This document shows, one piece after another, positions 8,729-20,146 of a stretch of DNA of 64,000 nt (its first letter is position 1; every line of letters starts with the position of its first letter). The position numbers and the translations under genes are program-made. This DNA comes from Linum tenue (taxonomy: Eukaryota; Streptophyta; Magnoliopsida; Malpighiales; Linaceae), in NCBI GenBank assembly GCA_946122785.1, contig CAMGYJ010000008.1, forward strand, positions 26,685,475-26,749,474, written 5' to 3'. A model generated the notes under the pieces. It worked only from the letters and a program-made list of their open reading frames with translations, did not search any database and had not been told where the DNA came from.

Positions 8729-11721
8729 CTACGATTGAGTGACTGGTGGCTGGCTTCTTTGGACATCCACAACAGCTTGCTGGTTGTTCCCTAGAGGACG
8801 CCCACTTGCTCCATTAAGCTGTAAGAAAAACTAAATATATTTTAGTTCACAATCAATGGACAATAAGCATGAAAAGTAACTTTCACGTTTTATTAGGATA
8901 AAACTGACCCGAACGTATTGGTTTCCAGTATGCTTGTTTAAATACAATCCCACACCTGCTGTTGCAATTCGTATTTCTTGCTGAATAGTTCTCCTATCAT
9001 CAACATTCAGCCTAATTGCCTAAGGAATACAACATTATATATTTCAACATCACACATTCACATTCACATTCACATTCAACATTATACCTGAATTCAAGTT
9101 CCGTGATTGAGGGGGCAAGTTCGAGCATTATGTGAACTCGAACCACACTTAGAGCAATGATCTGTCCTTGCTATTTTACCAGTGTTTGCCCCTGTTTGAT
9201 CCGCAACAGGCTCAATTCTTGGCATGGGAGCACTTCCTCTAGGTCTAGATGTGTCTCTCTGTCAACAAGTTGTAAGCGGGTGGGTCCAGAGTTAGTAATA
9301 CTTTAATTGACAATCAGCTATACATTGAAATTGAAGGGTATGAAAGTAAAACTCACCGGGGCTTGGGCAACAGAGGGGTTTTTGCATGACCTTGCATTGT
9401 GGACCTCTACACCACAGTTAGAATAGTGGATTATGGTCCCTCTCCTTGACACTTGCCTATTCCGGTTGCTTGAGGTCGAACCTCAAACTCGTGAGCAGCC
9501 TTTCTTCTGTTTTTTTTGGCCTTCCTGGCATTCTTCTATCCTTTGGAGGGAGTACTTGGTATCCTACCCCTTCTGGCCATGATTGCCTTCCATCTAGACA
9601 AGGAATCCCCACCTTGTACGCGTTGACAACCTCTCGACAATGGTAGGCCGGATGAACGTATTTATCCACTTCTTTCCTTAGGTGAGTTATTTTTGAGACA
9701 TCATGGCAACAGGGGAGTCCACTTAGGGCCCAGTATCCGCAGGTACATGACCTTGTCTGAAGGTCCACAATGTACCCGATTCCCCCATTCTTACTTCGCA
9801 CTTATCCTCCAAAGTCTGCCTAGAGGTACACAACCTAGCTAGGGTCTTTTCTTTCTCAATTCTTTTTCTAATTCTAGGGAACAGATCATCATCACAATCA
9901 GCTAGCATTTTGTGCTTTTTTACAATTCTTTCCATCATGTACCCCCGGATACCCTCAAACATATCTATGATTCTCATGCCCCTCCACTTAATGATTGATC
10001 CATTCCATGTTTCACAAATGATACTCTCCACTGAGTCACATTTAGGAACCGGAGATTGGAAAGCTCAGAAAAAGAATCTAGGTTCAACATTCATAAAGTT
10101 TGTATAGGGTGTAGTCAGTTTGTACCTTGGATATCCTCCATTTCTTTAGTGGCTTTCTTCCAGTCGGCCTCATTGCAAGCATAGACACACTTCCAGAATA
10201 ACTTTCTTACCCTATCAGTCTTGTTCTTCACCTTCCAGTTTGCATAAACGTGCCTTGCACACTTCTGATGTTCAGCATCAGGTAACAGATCATGCAGAGC
10301 CTCCACTAGACCCTTATCAAAAGACACAAGACAATTAAGTCAAAAATACAAACAAGTAAAACAATGACATAGATGATGAAATTGAGGTTATAAAACATGA
10401 ATGGTGAGAATTTACCTTCTGTTGATAAGAGATAACACTCCAACCCCTTCCATCCAGCATATTTAACTCTTGAGACAATACTTTTATGAACCACCTCCAC
10501 TAATCTTCATTCTCACTCTCAACAACAACCCAAGCTAGTGGATACATCTTGTTGTTTCCATCCTTCCCTACTACAGTCAACAACATCCCCTTCACCTCTC
10601 CCTTTAAAAAGCAACTGTCCAAGCCAAACATTGGCCGACATCCATCCATAAACCCATCCCTCAAGTTTGAAAACCCTATGTTCAGCCTCTGGAAATATAC
10701 TTAATTTGTCTTCAGTAGGATGTGGTTGAACCTCCAAAACAAACCTCCCATGTCGATCCCTCTTCATCATTTCAGCCACATAGCTTCTGATTGTCTGAAA
10801 CTCAACCGTCAAATACCCACTAAGCAGTCGAATCGCAACCACCTTTACTCTATAACAGGTTCTCTTGTCCACTTCCATGTTGTACTTGAGCTTGTCTTCT
10901 GCCATGATCTGGTCTGGATCCCACTGTGGATTGATGCGAAGCCTCTCAAGCATATAAGATGCAATCCAATTTGCAGTAACTTGATTCACCCGCATCCTAC
11001 GTGAACAAGAATGGTGCATCCCTACCTTCATCACCATGAAACTCTGGTTCTTCCTAAACCAGCTAGCTAACACCCTCCATTTCCATCTACTGTCCTTGCA
11101 TATGACATCTTTTCTTGATGGTGTGCTCTTAACCCATCTCAAACTAGCACCAACAACCACAGAATGTAAGACTACGTCGCTCTTGAACTGTTATGGAATT
11201 TCAAACTTTAACCTTGGAATAAATTGAAACCGCTTGTGATCACAAAGTGGATCTAGAGTGTTGAGAGTCTTCTCTTCTTGGTTCTTGAACTGGAGGTGCA
11301 CCATCATCTTCGACTTCTTGCTCTGGTCCACCATTATCATTTGGTGTTGCCTGATCGGGTATGGCACTCACTGGTTTTTCCAAATCATCCCCATTTCCAT
11401 CTTCCTCAGCAACTTCGTGGTCTTAATGGTTGTTCCATTGTCAGAAGCATCTTCTTCATACTCGTCTAGTTGTTCAACCTCCTCCCCATGACGATCTCTC
11501 CTTGCCTTCACCTTCGTCCTTCTCATTTCCCCATAGGCCTGTAGATTGGCCCGAGCCTCATGGTACTCATCATCAGACGCGTCTGCATCGTGAGAATCAT
11601 AAATATGGAACACATCCCGTGCCATAGATGCAGCTTCATCTTCACGAGCAAAGCTAGCGTTCTCTGATCCTACGTGATTAGGATCATTCTCACCACCTTG
11701 CTCCTTGTATGAATCGGCCAT
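8729..11721 (-). pseudogene. MuDR-type MULE transposase, multi-exon, decayed
   Basis: The transposase would cut and paste the element by its terminal repeats. From the N terminus (11721, MADSYKEQGG): an acidic region; a MuDR-type DNA-binding domain (about 11220-10990); a DDE core with GCRPMFGLDSCFLKG and LLTVVGKDGN (about 10650-10560); DKGLVEALHDLLPDAEH and CARHVYANWK (10320-10240); a segment ESIICETWN (about 10028); a SWIM finger CTCGYWALSGLPCCH (about 9745-9700); two CCHC-type knuckles (about 9420-9380, first Cys changed to Tyr, and 9155-9110, intact); and a C-terminal exon ending at 8729. Several GT-AG introns are plausible. In-frame stops lie near 11192, 10503 and 9094, with a frameshift near 10676, so no active protein is expected. 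Confidence 0.85.
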
Positions 11722-12616
11722 CTAAACCCTAAACAAGATAAAGAATTAATAAAGTTATTAAACCCTAATCAAGAGTTTTTAATTCACTAACAAACAAACA
11801 ATAGCACAGTCTTCCACCATTATTCTATTCTTAGGGTTTTTGACAAAGAAAGATGGCAATGACTCTTCTACCAAGGAATTGGAGGCACTCACCATCGGAT
11901 TGAGGGGCAATCTCACGAAAAGCACAGATTAAATATGAAGTGGTCCCTTTTGGAATCAACAGAGTCGCTTTCCTTCTATACAGCAAGCCACAACTACAAA
12001 AAGAGATAAGAAAAGGAGGTAAGAAATAGCCTATAACTACATGCTACCCATAATCGAAACCGCCAACCAGCTCTCCCTTAACAACTCACCAATCGTGCTA
12101 GAAATTGCGTTTCTACTATGGAAATTAGGGTTTTGGAGAATCGGCGAGACAAGACTTTCCTAGGCTTCATCGATGCTTTCTTCATTACTAGGATGCTTGG
12201 GTTTCGTCGGGAAATGGTGGCCGCTAGTCGATTAGTCAGGATACATGCCAGAGTTCGTCCTTGGAAAGGAGGCGATAAGTCGAGAGATGTTAATCGATGA
12301 AGTTTTCGGGGTTGGGATGGGCATTTATAGACGATTAGGGTGACAGACGAAAGCTGGAAGGTGGTTATCGGAGGTAGATCGGAAAAGGGGGACGGAATCA
12401 AGGGTCATCGTTCGTCTCGTGGTCGGAGGACGAGATGCGAAGGGGGAAAGAAGAACGAAGAGATAAGAAAGAAATGACGAGTGGTGGTGGTCAGCTGGGT
12501 CGCTTTCTGCTTTTGTTTTATTTTTATTTTTATTTTACGTTTTTCCCTTCATTTCCAGCCAACTCAGCGTCAACCGTTAGTCCAGTCAAAACGTCTACTA
12601 ACACCGTTACCAAAAT

Positions 12617-12715
12617 GGACGGAATTGGCCATTTCGTGTTTTCGAATAGATATGACTATATTTGTAAAAAAAAAACAAAAACGTGAAAGTTATGGATATA
12701 CATGTATATTTTGCC
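12617..12715 (-). repeat. Right terminal inverted repeat of the MULE
   Basis: The reverse complement starts GGCAAAATATACATGTATAT and follows the left repeat, with an extra run of Ts in the middle. The exact 9-base duplication follows at 12716. Confidence 0.85.
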
Positions 12716-12724
12716 TTAAATAAA

Positions 12725-13032
12725 ACAAAATCAACCTCTTACACTAATTTCATATATTAATTACTTCGATTCCATTTCTGTATACTAGGCACAAACAAAA
12801 CTAAGGTGAAAGAAAACAAGTCAAATTCATTTTCCACTCTTTTTATATATTCACATTTTTCCAGATTGTGTACGTCCAACGACTATCATAAGTAGGAAAT
12901 AAATTCAATTTCATGTATTTAATTACTTTTGAGTTTTGACCCATATTTTTATTATGGTGTTTCCATATATCTATATTTTATTTCCTTTCTTTGTCACGTG
13001 GTTATCCACATGAATCCTTAGTTTATTTTGAA
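12725..13032. other. Upstream region of the cysteine-rich peptide gene
   Basis: AT-rich, with no coding signal. It contains a CACGTG word (about 12995-13000), a common plant promoter element, about 145 bases before the start codon. Confidence 0.4.
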
Positions 13033-13043
13033 TATATATATAT
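13033..13043 (+). promoter_or_regulatory. TATA-like run before the peptide gene
   Basis: An ATATATATATA run about 100 bases upstream of the ATG at 13141, at a fitting distance for a TATA box with a leader of roughly 70 bases. Confidence 0.45.
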
Positions 13044-13140
13044 GAGTGTTATTCATGAAATATAAGTACGCATTTAGAAGAAAAAGAAGAAGAAACTAAA
13101 TATAAGTAGTGGTGCACAATTTCCTAGAGAGAGCATCAAT

Positions 13141-13386
13141 ATGGGTTTAAATATGCGAGCACTGACCATTTTCATTTGTGTTTTCGTGACCACTGCAGCT
13201 ATAGTTTGTGATGTTGGGAGTGCCAGTAGAGAAGTTCCTGATACCAGCTTCTCCCTGACACCTGCCCCAGGAATCCTTTCATCAATAAAATCAGTTCATC
13301 ACAAATTCGTCATTGCATGCTGCGACCACGGTTTTGAGCCATGTTGTCTTATTTGCACACACCCATGCGCCCGAACCAGAACATGA
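13141..13386 (+). CDS. Secreted cysteine-rich peptide precursor, 81 aa
   Basis: The protein starts MGLNMRALTIFICVFVTTAA, a hydrophobic signal peptide probably cleaved near VGSAS at about residue 29. A Ser/Pro spacer follows, then a C-terminal cluster of six Cys in about 20 residues with pattern C-C-x6-C-C-x2-C-x3-C (ACCDHGFEPCCLICTHPC). The ATG follows a leader with a TATA-like run upstream; an AATAAA lies 40 bases after the stop. Small secreted Cys-rich peptides in plants act as signals or defence peptides, but I do not recognise this Cys pattern as a named family, so its role is open. It is a single exon and not obviously part of any transposon. Confidence 0.65.
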   Translation: MGLNMRALTIFICVFVTTAAIVCDVGSASREVPDTSFSLTPAPGILSSIKSVHHKFVIACCDHGFEPCCLICTHPCARTRT

Positions 13387-13425
13387 TGATATGCACCAAT
13401 TGTATTTGTGTTTATATGGGGAATG

Positions 13426-13431
13426 AATAAA
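13426..13431 (+). terminator. AATAAA poly(A) signal candidate
   Basis: AATAAA 40 bases after the stop codon of the peptide gene. A second AATAAA follows near 13507. Confidence 0.5.
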
Positions 13432-13529
13432 TCAAAGTGTGATGTTTATTGACCTCTTAATTCATTGCCAACTTTTCTCTAAGTTTTTGGGCTTTTATCC
13501 TTCAATGAATAAATCGAAGTATGGTGTTA

Positions 13530-13800
13530 CTTTATGAATTTTGTGGTTTGGTTTGTCATATTTCTGATGCACTACAAGTTTTATGGTATGTTATATGAGT
13601 GTTTTGGTAAGCTTTATGTGTTTTCTGGCATGCTTTGAGAAACTTGCGGTTAACTTTGAGTTTTTTGGTATGGTTTATGAGTTTTATGGTGTGGTGAGGT
13701 TTTGGTTTGTTTTATGAGCTTTCTGGTCTACTTTATGTTTTTTTGTGGTGTGGTTTGTCATATTTGACATGTGCTTTATGATACTTGTGGTCGTTGCCAA
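13530..13800. repeat. Degenerate short tandem repeats
   Basis: Around ten loose copies of a 25-30-base unit resembling TTTATGAGTTTTxTGGTxTGG. The units have diverged in sequence and spacing. Confidence 0.6.
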
Positions 13801-13956
13801 CTAAGGACAAGCAGCAGAATAAATGAGCAACGTTATGACCGTAATCCCACTATAATATTTTTTATATGACAAGCGTACCACTCCCTCTAAAAATAAACCC
13901 CTTTAAAAAGTTATCAAAACAAAATGTTGCAGTCTTTTTTTTCCTAATGTAATTCC

Positions 13957-13978
13957 CCCCCCCCCCCCCCCCCCCCCA
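13957..13978. repeat. Poly(C) run
   Basis: About twenty consecutive Cs. Its exact length may be unreliable in an assembly. Confidence 0.8.
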
Positions 13979-14277
13979 ATTATCAAAACCCATCCTTTCT
14001 AACAAAAGTTCTCTCAATTCTCATATCTATTTCTTCATATCATTCTCCCAAAACTGCCGATGCAGACCTATTTTCCAACGCGCATTCTCTACTCAAAATT
14101 CCATCCGATTTAGTCAAACCATGGTGGTTGCAATGGTTGCAATGACTTTCTTCGCCCATTTCTTGTCCCTCTCCTTTTCCTCTCTACAAAAAATAGAATG
14201 TTAGGATTTTCTATATAGATCTCTCGGTCAAGCTCATCATGTAGGAAAACATACTTCGCATTTAGCTGCCATACTTT

Positions 14278-14540
14278 CTATGATTTGCAGGCAACAAGTG
14301 CTAAGACAACACAGAAAGTTGTGATTTTGGCAATTGGATTAAACATTTTGTCATAATGTAGCCCATAATGTTGAGATACTCTAAGAGCCACCAATTTAGC
14401 TTTGTAACGTTCAATTGATCCATCTGTTGGTGTTGACTTTGTAAACCAATTTGACAGATATGGGTTTAACATCTTCAAGCTTTGGTATGAGCTCCCATGA
14501 CTCTATTATGATCGACTGATTGAATCTATTCCTCCATAGC
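14278..14540 (-). pseudogene. Ty1/copia reverse transcriptase fragment
   Basis: The - strand shows GSIERYKAKLVALRVSQHYG followed by YDKMFNPIAKITT, the well-known copia block with KARLVA and Y.E.FAPVAK. Stops and frame changes lie on both sides. No matching LTRs are recognisable nearby, so this is an isolated remnant. Confidence 0.85.
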
Positions 14541-14684
14541 TTTTATCCATTAACCATCTTATTCCTCTTCTTCATGAGATGTTGGTTGTTTCACAAAATC
14601 ACACCCATATGTTTTGTCATTGTTGCATTGACCTACCTTGTGACCTTCTAAGCTCTTGTGGAGGATCTAACACCATCCTCTAAT

Positions 14685-14805
14685 GGGCATGGCCGTTCTT
14701 CTTTTGTGGCTGATTAGGTAAACTCTAGTCTTCCAAGGACTCTTAAGAGAGGTCTAATATTGGGCATGAACGTTCTTCTTTTGTGGCTGATTAGGTAAAC
14801 TCTAG
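14685..14805. repeat. Direct duplication of a 44-base segment
   Basis: GGGCATGGCCGTTCTTCTTT..CTCTAG at 14685-14728 recurs at 14762-14805 with two or three changes, about 77 bases apart. Confidence 0.85.
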
Positions 14806-17640
14806 ACTCCTGCATAACTTTCTCCTTCTTCAGTCTCTGCAGTTTTCATCATTTCTTAAGTAGACCTCTCTAGCAACTTACGTCCTTATCCTTTGAGTAT
14901 GGAATTATGACGGCTTCTGGTGACCACCAGAATGATGCTTCATCAAACACCAAATTGAGTGACACATAACAGTTACCTGCTGTTGGGTCACAACGGCTCC
15001 ATCCTTTTAGCTAGTTTTCATAGCCCACAATATTCATGCATTATGGCCCAAATTTTGTTTAAAAAAGGGTGATATAGGTCTAATTGGTTTAGGTACTAAT
15101 TAAGGAAATCAAATCTTAGATCTCTAGATTCAATGCTAGTGGTATTACCAGTAGACAAAATTCTTGTTCGTCATTATGACCAAAGTTTTGCTGGAACTTT
15201 TTTTGCATGTAGCATGATTCTGCAAATGTCTGCCAAGTGAAACTTGCTCCTCTTAGCTACTCCATTCTAACATGGAGTATTTAGGTAGATCAATGAACTT
15301 CGTATACGGTTCTCCTTAAGAAATTGTGGAATATGTTTGAGGTGTACTAATGCATAAAAAAATCGAGCTTTACAATTTATATTATGGTTCGTCAATACTA
15401 CTAACTACTCAAATCGAAGAAAAGTACATTTTAGATTGACAAATTAATATAATGATGACCAATATCGTATTCCTTAAGAAATCCAAGTCTACTACTACTC
15501 TTGGTTTCAATCTACTATCTAGTCAAATGAGATGGTTGGCGTTTGAATGTGAACTAAACGAGAATGAAATTTACAATTATTTTCAAATGTACAAATACAT
15601 AATTTGCTGTTTATACAAAATCTTAACAAGTTGCACAGACCACACCCGCTTGACTTTTCCTTTAAATTGATGGATAATTGGATATATTAATAAATTAATA
15701 GATAAATTATTCGTTGAACTATCTCTCTGCCATTGGTGTTTTTCTCCTTCCATAATTCATTCTTTTCCTTCTTGCATTCATCGCCCCCGGCCGATCTCTC
15801 TGCCGGCCAACGTTCCGATGGATGGTTCTGGCAATGCTCTCCAACAACGCCGCTTCCGACCTGCGTTTGGCAAAAGTGAAAATGATTACATTTCAGATAA
15901 TGCCCCTAGCTAATTATTGGTGGTGTTAACAAGACTTGGTTTGCATGAATTTGTACCTCAACGTAATCTATATGATCATCAATTAATACTAACAAAGAAA
16001 ATGCATAAATCGTTGCAAAAGATACGATTTACTGATATTTTAAGCGTTTTAACATCTAAGACATTTTAGGTATACCCCATAAACTCTCATATAATGGCCA
16101 TTGTACGAGTAACTTTTGAGTAAAAATGCATGTAATTAGGATTTATGTAATTGTATTAGTCAAATGTTAAAATAAATTGTAAAATTATGTGACGCAGATC
16201 CTAATTTTAGAGGTGGGTGTACATGTAACTAATATATATATATATATATATATATATGTTGAATCAAGAGTAAGTACGATTTTTTTGAACACTCTAAAAC
16301 TGAAATCCAGGTATATGTTTGAACGTGCTAATTTTTTTGTTTTTAATATCCCTAGGGTTATCCATTAGATTCTGAAGGGCCTTGTTATATACGATGTGAA
16401 CTAAGATAAATTTTTTTTGAACTTATCTCGTTTAATATTTTCTTATAAAACTTAATTTCATGTGTTTTATGAGTTAAATTGACTCGTTGGATATTTAAAA
16501 CTAAATTTTAAATTATCCAATCAAAAAGTGATGTTAGAAACACTTGAAATTCGAAAAGATCAAATATTGGAGTGGAAACAATAAATTGACATTTTAGTCA
16601 AGTTAAATTAAATAAATGGTAGTATTATATAAGATTTGTTTGGGTGCACTCATTTTTGGTTGGTTGCTATGCATTTTTAATATGATTTCCCTATTTTAAT
16701 ATTATTACAACAATTAAGAAAATTTTTAAATTTTTACGGAACACGATTTACAATATACTTGTATTTTTTAAGTGTTTCTAAAGTGTTCAGGAAATTCATC
16801 GTAATATTCATCTAGTGGCAACTACATGAGTAAATTTTTTAGTTAACATGTACGAATGAGTTGCAATTTTAGTATATATCATTGTGTTAGTAAATTGTTA
16901 GAAAATATTTTCTAATAATTTACTATCAAGTCTACTTTAAAGATGGGTTTGTTCTCACCACACACAAAAAAAAAAAAAAAAAAAAGAAGATGGGTTTGTC
17001 ATAATCTGATTTTGATGCACCTATATATTTTCTAAAGTCATTCTAGAATCTCAGATTTCCTACGTCTTAGGATCTCCATACTCTGTTGTTCTTGCAAACT
17101 CCAATATGCCAGAAAACAAATTTTTGTCCTTTATTTCTTGTATATGGATGCTGTAAGATTCCATCCAAAAAGAATCATGCTGAGTAATACATTTGTCAGT
17201 TATCACTACCATGTGTTGTTCTCTCGTCAATCCTCGCCTCGGGTCTTAGTTTACAATTCCTCGCTACATTACTGTCGGTGAGGTGCTTCTTCCAATCCTT
17301 GTCAAAGGGGATTTCGAATCAACATTTACCGGATTAAAAACTACTTACTACTTTGGCCAATATATATATGTTATAAAATTAATAAACTCAACTTGTGTAC
17401 TTTATATATATGTTTCACATTTTGTATTCCACCGAGAGAAATAACAGGCTCATGACTCGTTAATTTTGACCATAAATAGATTTTGCTTGTTAATTTATAT
17501 ATCACTGTATTATTCTGACAATCTTTCTACATTCACATCAACAACCGGCTAACCAGTACTCGTTAATTTTTACCATAAATAGTATCCATGTATGTATTAA
17601 ACGTGTATTTAACACATACGTTGAAGGATTATATATAAGT
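14806..17640. other. AT-rich gene-free region
   Basis: Only short open frames, no recognised domains. It includes an AT microsatellite (16231-16257) and an A-run near 16964-16985. I see no RNA gene or clear transposon ends. Confidence 0.5.
16231..16257. repeat. AT microsatellite
   Basis: Thirteen TA dinucleotides. Confidence 0.9.
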
Positions 17641-17644
17641 GGTT

Positions 17645-18034
17645 ACTTTGGTACACTCACTTTTTTTGGTGCATTACTCCAAAAGTGGTCTTAATATATC
17701 AAATTTTGAATTTTAATTGCCAGCATTAGTATAATATGATGATATAAAATAGAATCACTACTAATCAGTCCATTACCCTAACCCCTTAACCTTCAATTTT
17801 GAATTCCAAACCAAAACCCCAAAATAAAAACCAAAACCCTAACCATAAATCCCTAAACCTTAAATCCTTCAAATTAAAATAAATCTTAAATAATTTCCGT
17901 ACGAATTCATATGTTTCTTATTCATAATATCATAAGCGATGATTGATACCGTTTTGACACGAATCACATGTTCAGAATGACGATTATGAGGCGAGTGCAT
18001 TGAATGCACCCAAAAAAGTGAGTGCACTGAAAAC
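17645..18034 (+). mobile_element. MITE-like unit, left member of an inverted pair
   Basis: Begins TGGTACACTCACTTTTTTTG and ends with the inverse AAAAAAGTGAGTGCACT. The interior carries AAACCCTAACCATAAATCCC-type sequence. It mirrors the unit at 18068-18450. Confidence 0.6.
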
Positions 18035-18067
18035 ACCACCACATATATATACATATATATAGTTATG

Positions 18068-18450
18068 TTTTTGGTGAACTCACTTTTTTGGTACAATCAA
18101 TGCACCCGCCTCATAACTGTCATTCTGAGCAGGCGATTCATGTGAAAACGATTTCAATCATCACTTGTGGTATGATGAACAAGAACCACATGAATTTGTA
18201 CAAAAATCATTCAAGATTCACTTTAATTTGAATGATTTAGGCTTTAGAAATTTATGGTTAGGGTTTACAATTTTGGATTTTGGGTTGGGATTCAAAATTG
18301 AAGGTTAATAGGTTAGGGTAATGGATTGATTATTTGCGAATCTGTGTTATATCGTCATATTAGACTAATGCTACCTATTAAATTTTAAAATTTGATGTAT
18401 TATGACCATTTTTAGAGTTGGGTGCATTCAAAGTGAGTGTACCGAAGTAG
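18068..18450 (-). mobile_element. MITE-like unit, right member of an inverted pair
   Basis: Begins TTTTTGGTGAACTCACTTTT and ends AAAGTGAGTGTACCGAAGTA. Reading it backwards matches the left unit, including the CCTCATAA(C/T)x(G)TCATTCTGA and TTATGGTTAGGGTTT blocks, so the two units could fold into a hairpin with arms of about 380 bases. Confidence 0.6.
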
Positions 18451-18453
18451 GCA

Positions 18454-18454
<1 letters not shown>

Positions 18455-18500
<46 letters not shown>
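18455..18500. repeat. AT microsatellite
   Basis: More than twenty TA dinucleotides directly after the inverted MITE pair. Confidence 0.95.
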
Positions 18501-18504
<4 letters not shown>

Positions 18505-19570
18505 TTATTTATTTTGAAATTATAAAATTCGATTATTTTATAACATATTCGGAACTTTTATGCTCAATATTATTCTGCAATGACCGATCACCGATGAAAC
18601 CCTAAACTAAAATAAGTGAACTATATACAGACCATACTTCTTTAACCCCTAACAGTAGAATTTATACGTACGAAAAAAACAAAAGATGTGAGTAACCCTC
18701 AATCTACGATAAAGCAAATCAAGTCAATTAAGGAATGATAAAGTAAAGGGTTATAGGTATAATAATTAATATCTCTATAATACAGTTTTATAGTTTTATT
18801 ATGAAACATGCTTTATTATTTTTTTACATCAAATATGAACGCATACTTTGAAAACATGATCAAATATGCCATTATGTTAAAATTTCATAAAAAAACAGTA
18901 ACACGGTCGAACTTTATTTGAGCAACACAAGTGTAAAAAATATACATAAAAATTTCACTATAATATTTCTTTATATTTCTTTTGTATAGCCCAATACCTT
19001 CCCCTTTAACGAGACATAGAGAAATAAATAAAGAGACAAAACCAATATTTTCCCTCTCATTTTGCCGATGTCATGTCGCTTGAATATCGATTCAACAGTG
19101 GTTGACTATTTTTGGGTCAAAATTTTGGCAAAAGTACCGTGTTTGCTAATTATTCAAAGTGCAGGAACATGATGTTAGAAATAGTGTGTAGACATGTTGA
19201 TAAAAATGTTTAGTAGAAGGGTATATTACATCGTAAGTAAATTTGATAGATCTTCCAAATGAATTTCATATATGACATCTTTTTTTTTTTTTGTAGAAAT
19301 ACATAGTATCTTCTAAAATAATTATGATGAATTTGGGCACGGAAGAAAAAGTGTCCGAAATAGTTCTGGAAGAATATTATAACAAAATTTAATTTCAGCA
19401 TTCGAACGTCAAATAACTAAATTTACCTGAAAAAAAATTCTTGGTTAACGTAAACAGTAAATAAATTAAGAAATAGACGTCACGTGACAACATGCATGCA
19501 TGGATTTACGTAAGGTTTCCAACTATCCACAGAACACGACAACAAAACATGCATGCATGCATGCATGCTT
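18501..19570. other. AT-rich downstream flank of the TIR gene
   Basis: No gene is recognised. I looked here for a second exon of the TIR gene and found none. A GCAT tetranucleotide run lies at 19548-19568. Confidence 0.45.
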
Positions 19571-20077
19571 TCACGTACAGACGTACTGCAGGTTAGTGAC
19601 GACCCAGCCGGCAACGCCGACGACCCACGCAAGCGCCTGAATCCAGCCGTCCACTCTCTCATACGTGTACCGCCTCTTGTGCCGATCGAAGTCATCCTTG
19701 TAATAGCAGCCGACGTCGGACACATCGTCCGGCGACAGATGGTAGAAGATCGGGAAAGTAGTGTTCTTCCCACCGCCGCCGCCACCGTTGTGGTTGTCCC
19801 TACTAGAGCAACGCATGATTTTCACAAGCTCATCCAAACACCACGCCGAGGAAGCGTAGTTACGCGTCAAAACGACGACGTAGAAGCTCGAGCCCTCGAT
19901 GGCCCGCGAAATGCCCTCCCTCACGCTCTCGCCGCGGCCTAGGTCGACGTCGTCCTTGAACGGCCGGACCCTTTTCCGGCGAAGCGCGGCGTATAGATGG
20001 TCGACGAATGTGTTTCGGACGTCGGAGCCGCGAAAGCTCAGGAAGACATCGTGGGAGCTGGCCGCCGGTGGTTTCAT
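19571..20077 (-). CDS. TIR-only (TIR-X) immune-type protein, 169 aa
   Basis: The TIR domain nearly fills the protein: HDVFLSFRGSDVRNTFVDHL at the N terminus (about residues 9-28), GESVREGISRAIEGSSFYVV, then SSAWCLDELVKI, whose Glu corresponds to the catalytic Glu of plant TIR NADases, then FPIFYHLSPDDV and a C-terminal W.QAL...G..GWV segment. A Gly run near residue 110 is an odd insertion. Plant TIR domains cleave NAD+ and feed EDS1 signalling. There is no NB-ARC or LRR. The frame ends two codons after a CTGCA|GTACGT, a possible splice donor, so a further exon is possible. It is similar in plan to the TIR gene at 55327-57661. Confidence 0.85.
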   Translation of the reverse strand: MKPPAASSHDVFLSFRGSDVRNTFVDHLYAALRRKRVRPFKDDVDLGRGESVREGISRAIEGSSFYVVVLTRNYASSAWCLDELVKIMRCSSRDNHNGGGGGGKNTTFPIFYHLSPDDVSDVGCYYKDDFDRHKRRYTYERVDGWIQALAWVVGVAGWVVTNLQYVCT

Positions 20078-20134
20078 CGGTGAATGGTTGTGTTAATTTG
20101 ACAGAGGTATTGAAAGAATTGATTATCTAGTATA

Positions 20135-20146
20135 GTATATATATAG
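20135..20146 (-). promoter_or_regulatory. TATA box of the TIR-only gene
   Basis: On the - strand, CTATATATATACTATA lies about 65 bases upstream of the ATG at 20077. Confidence 0.55.

Larger units (their letters stand above)
7348..12715. mobile_element. Complete MULE with convergent transposase and GRF zinc-finger genes
   Basis: The element is bounded by TTAAATAAA on both sides (7339-7347 and 12716-12724), a perfect 9-base target duplication as made by Mutator-like elements. The ends are long inverted repeats starting GGCAAAATA. One gene runs inward from each end: a GRF-type zinc-finger gene on + (7787-8199) and a MuDR-type transposase on - (8729-11721). This is the layout of maize MuDR. Both genes contain stops, so this copy is not autonomous now, although its duplication is still exact. 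Confidence 0.9.

Noticed and set aside
17815..17860. Telomere-like AACCCTAA words
   Set aside because: They are irregular, few, and mirrored in the inverted MITE partner, so they belong to the MITE rather than to an interstitial telomere.
19553..19942. 129-codon open frame on +
   Set aside because: It is antisense to the TIR-only gene, whose motifs are unambiguous.
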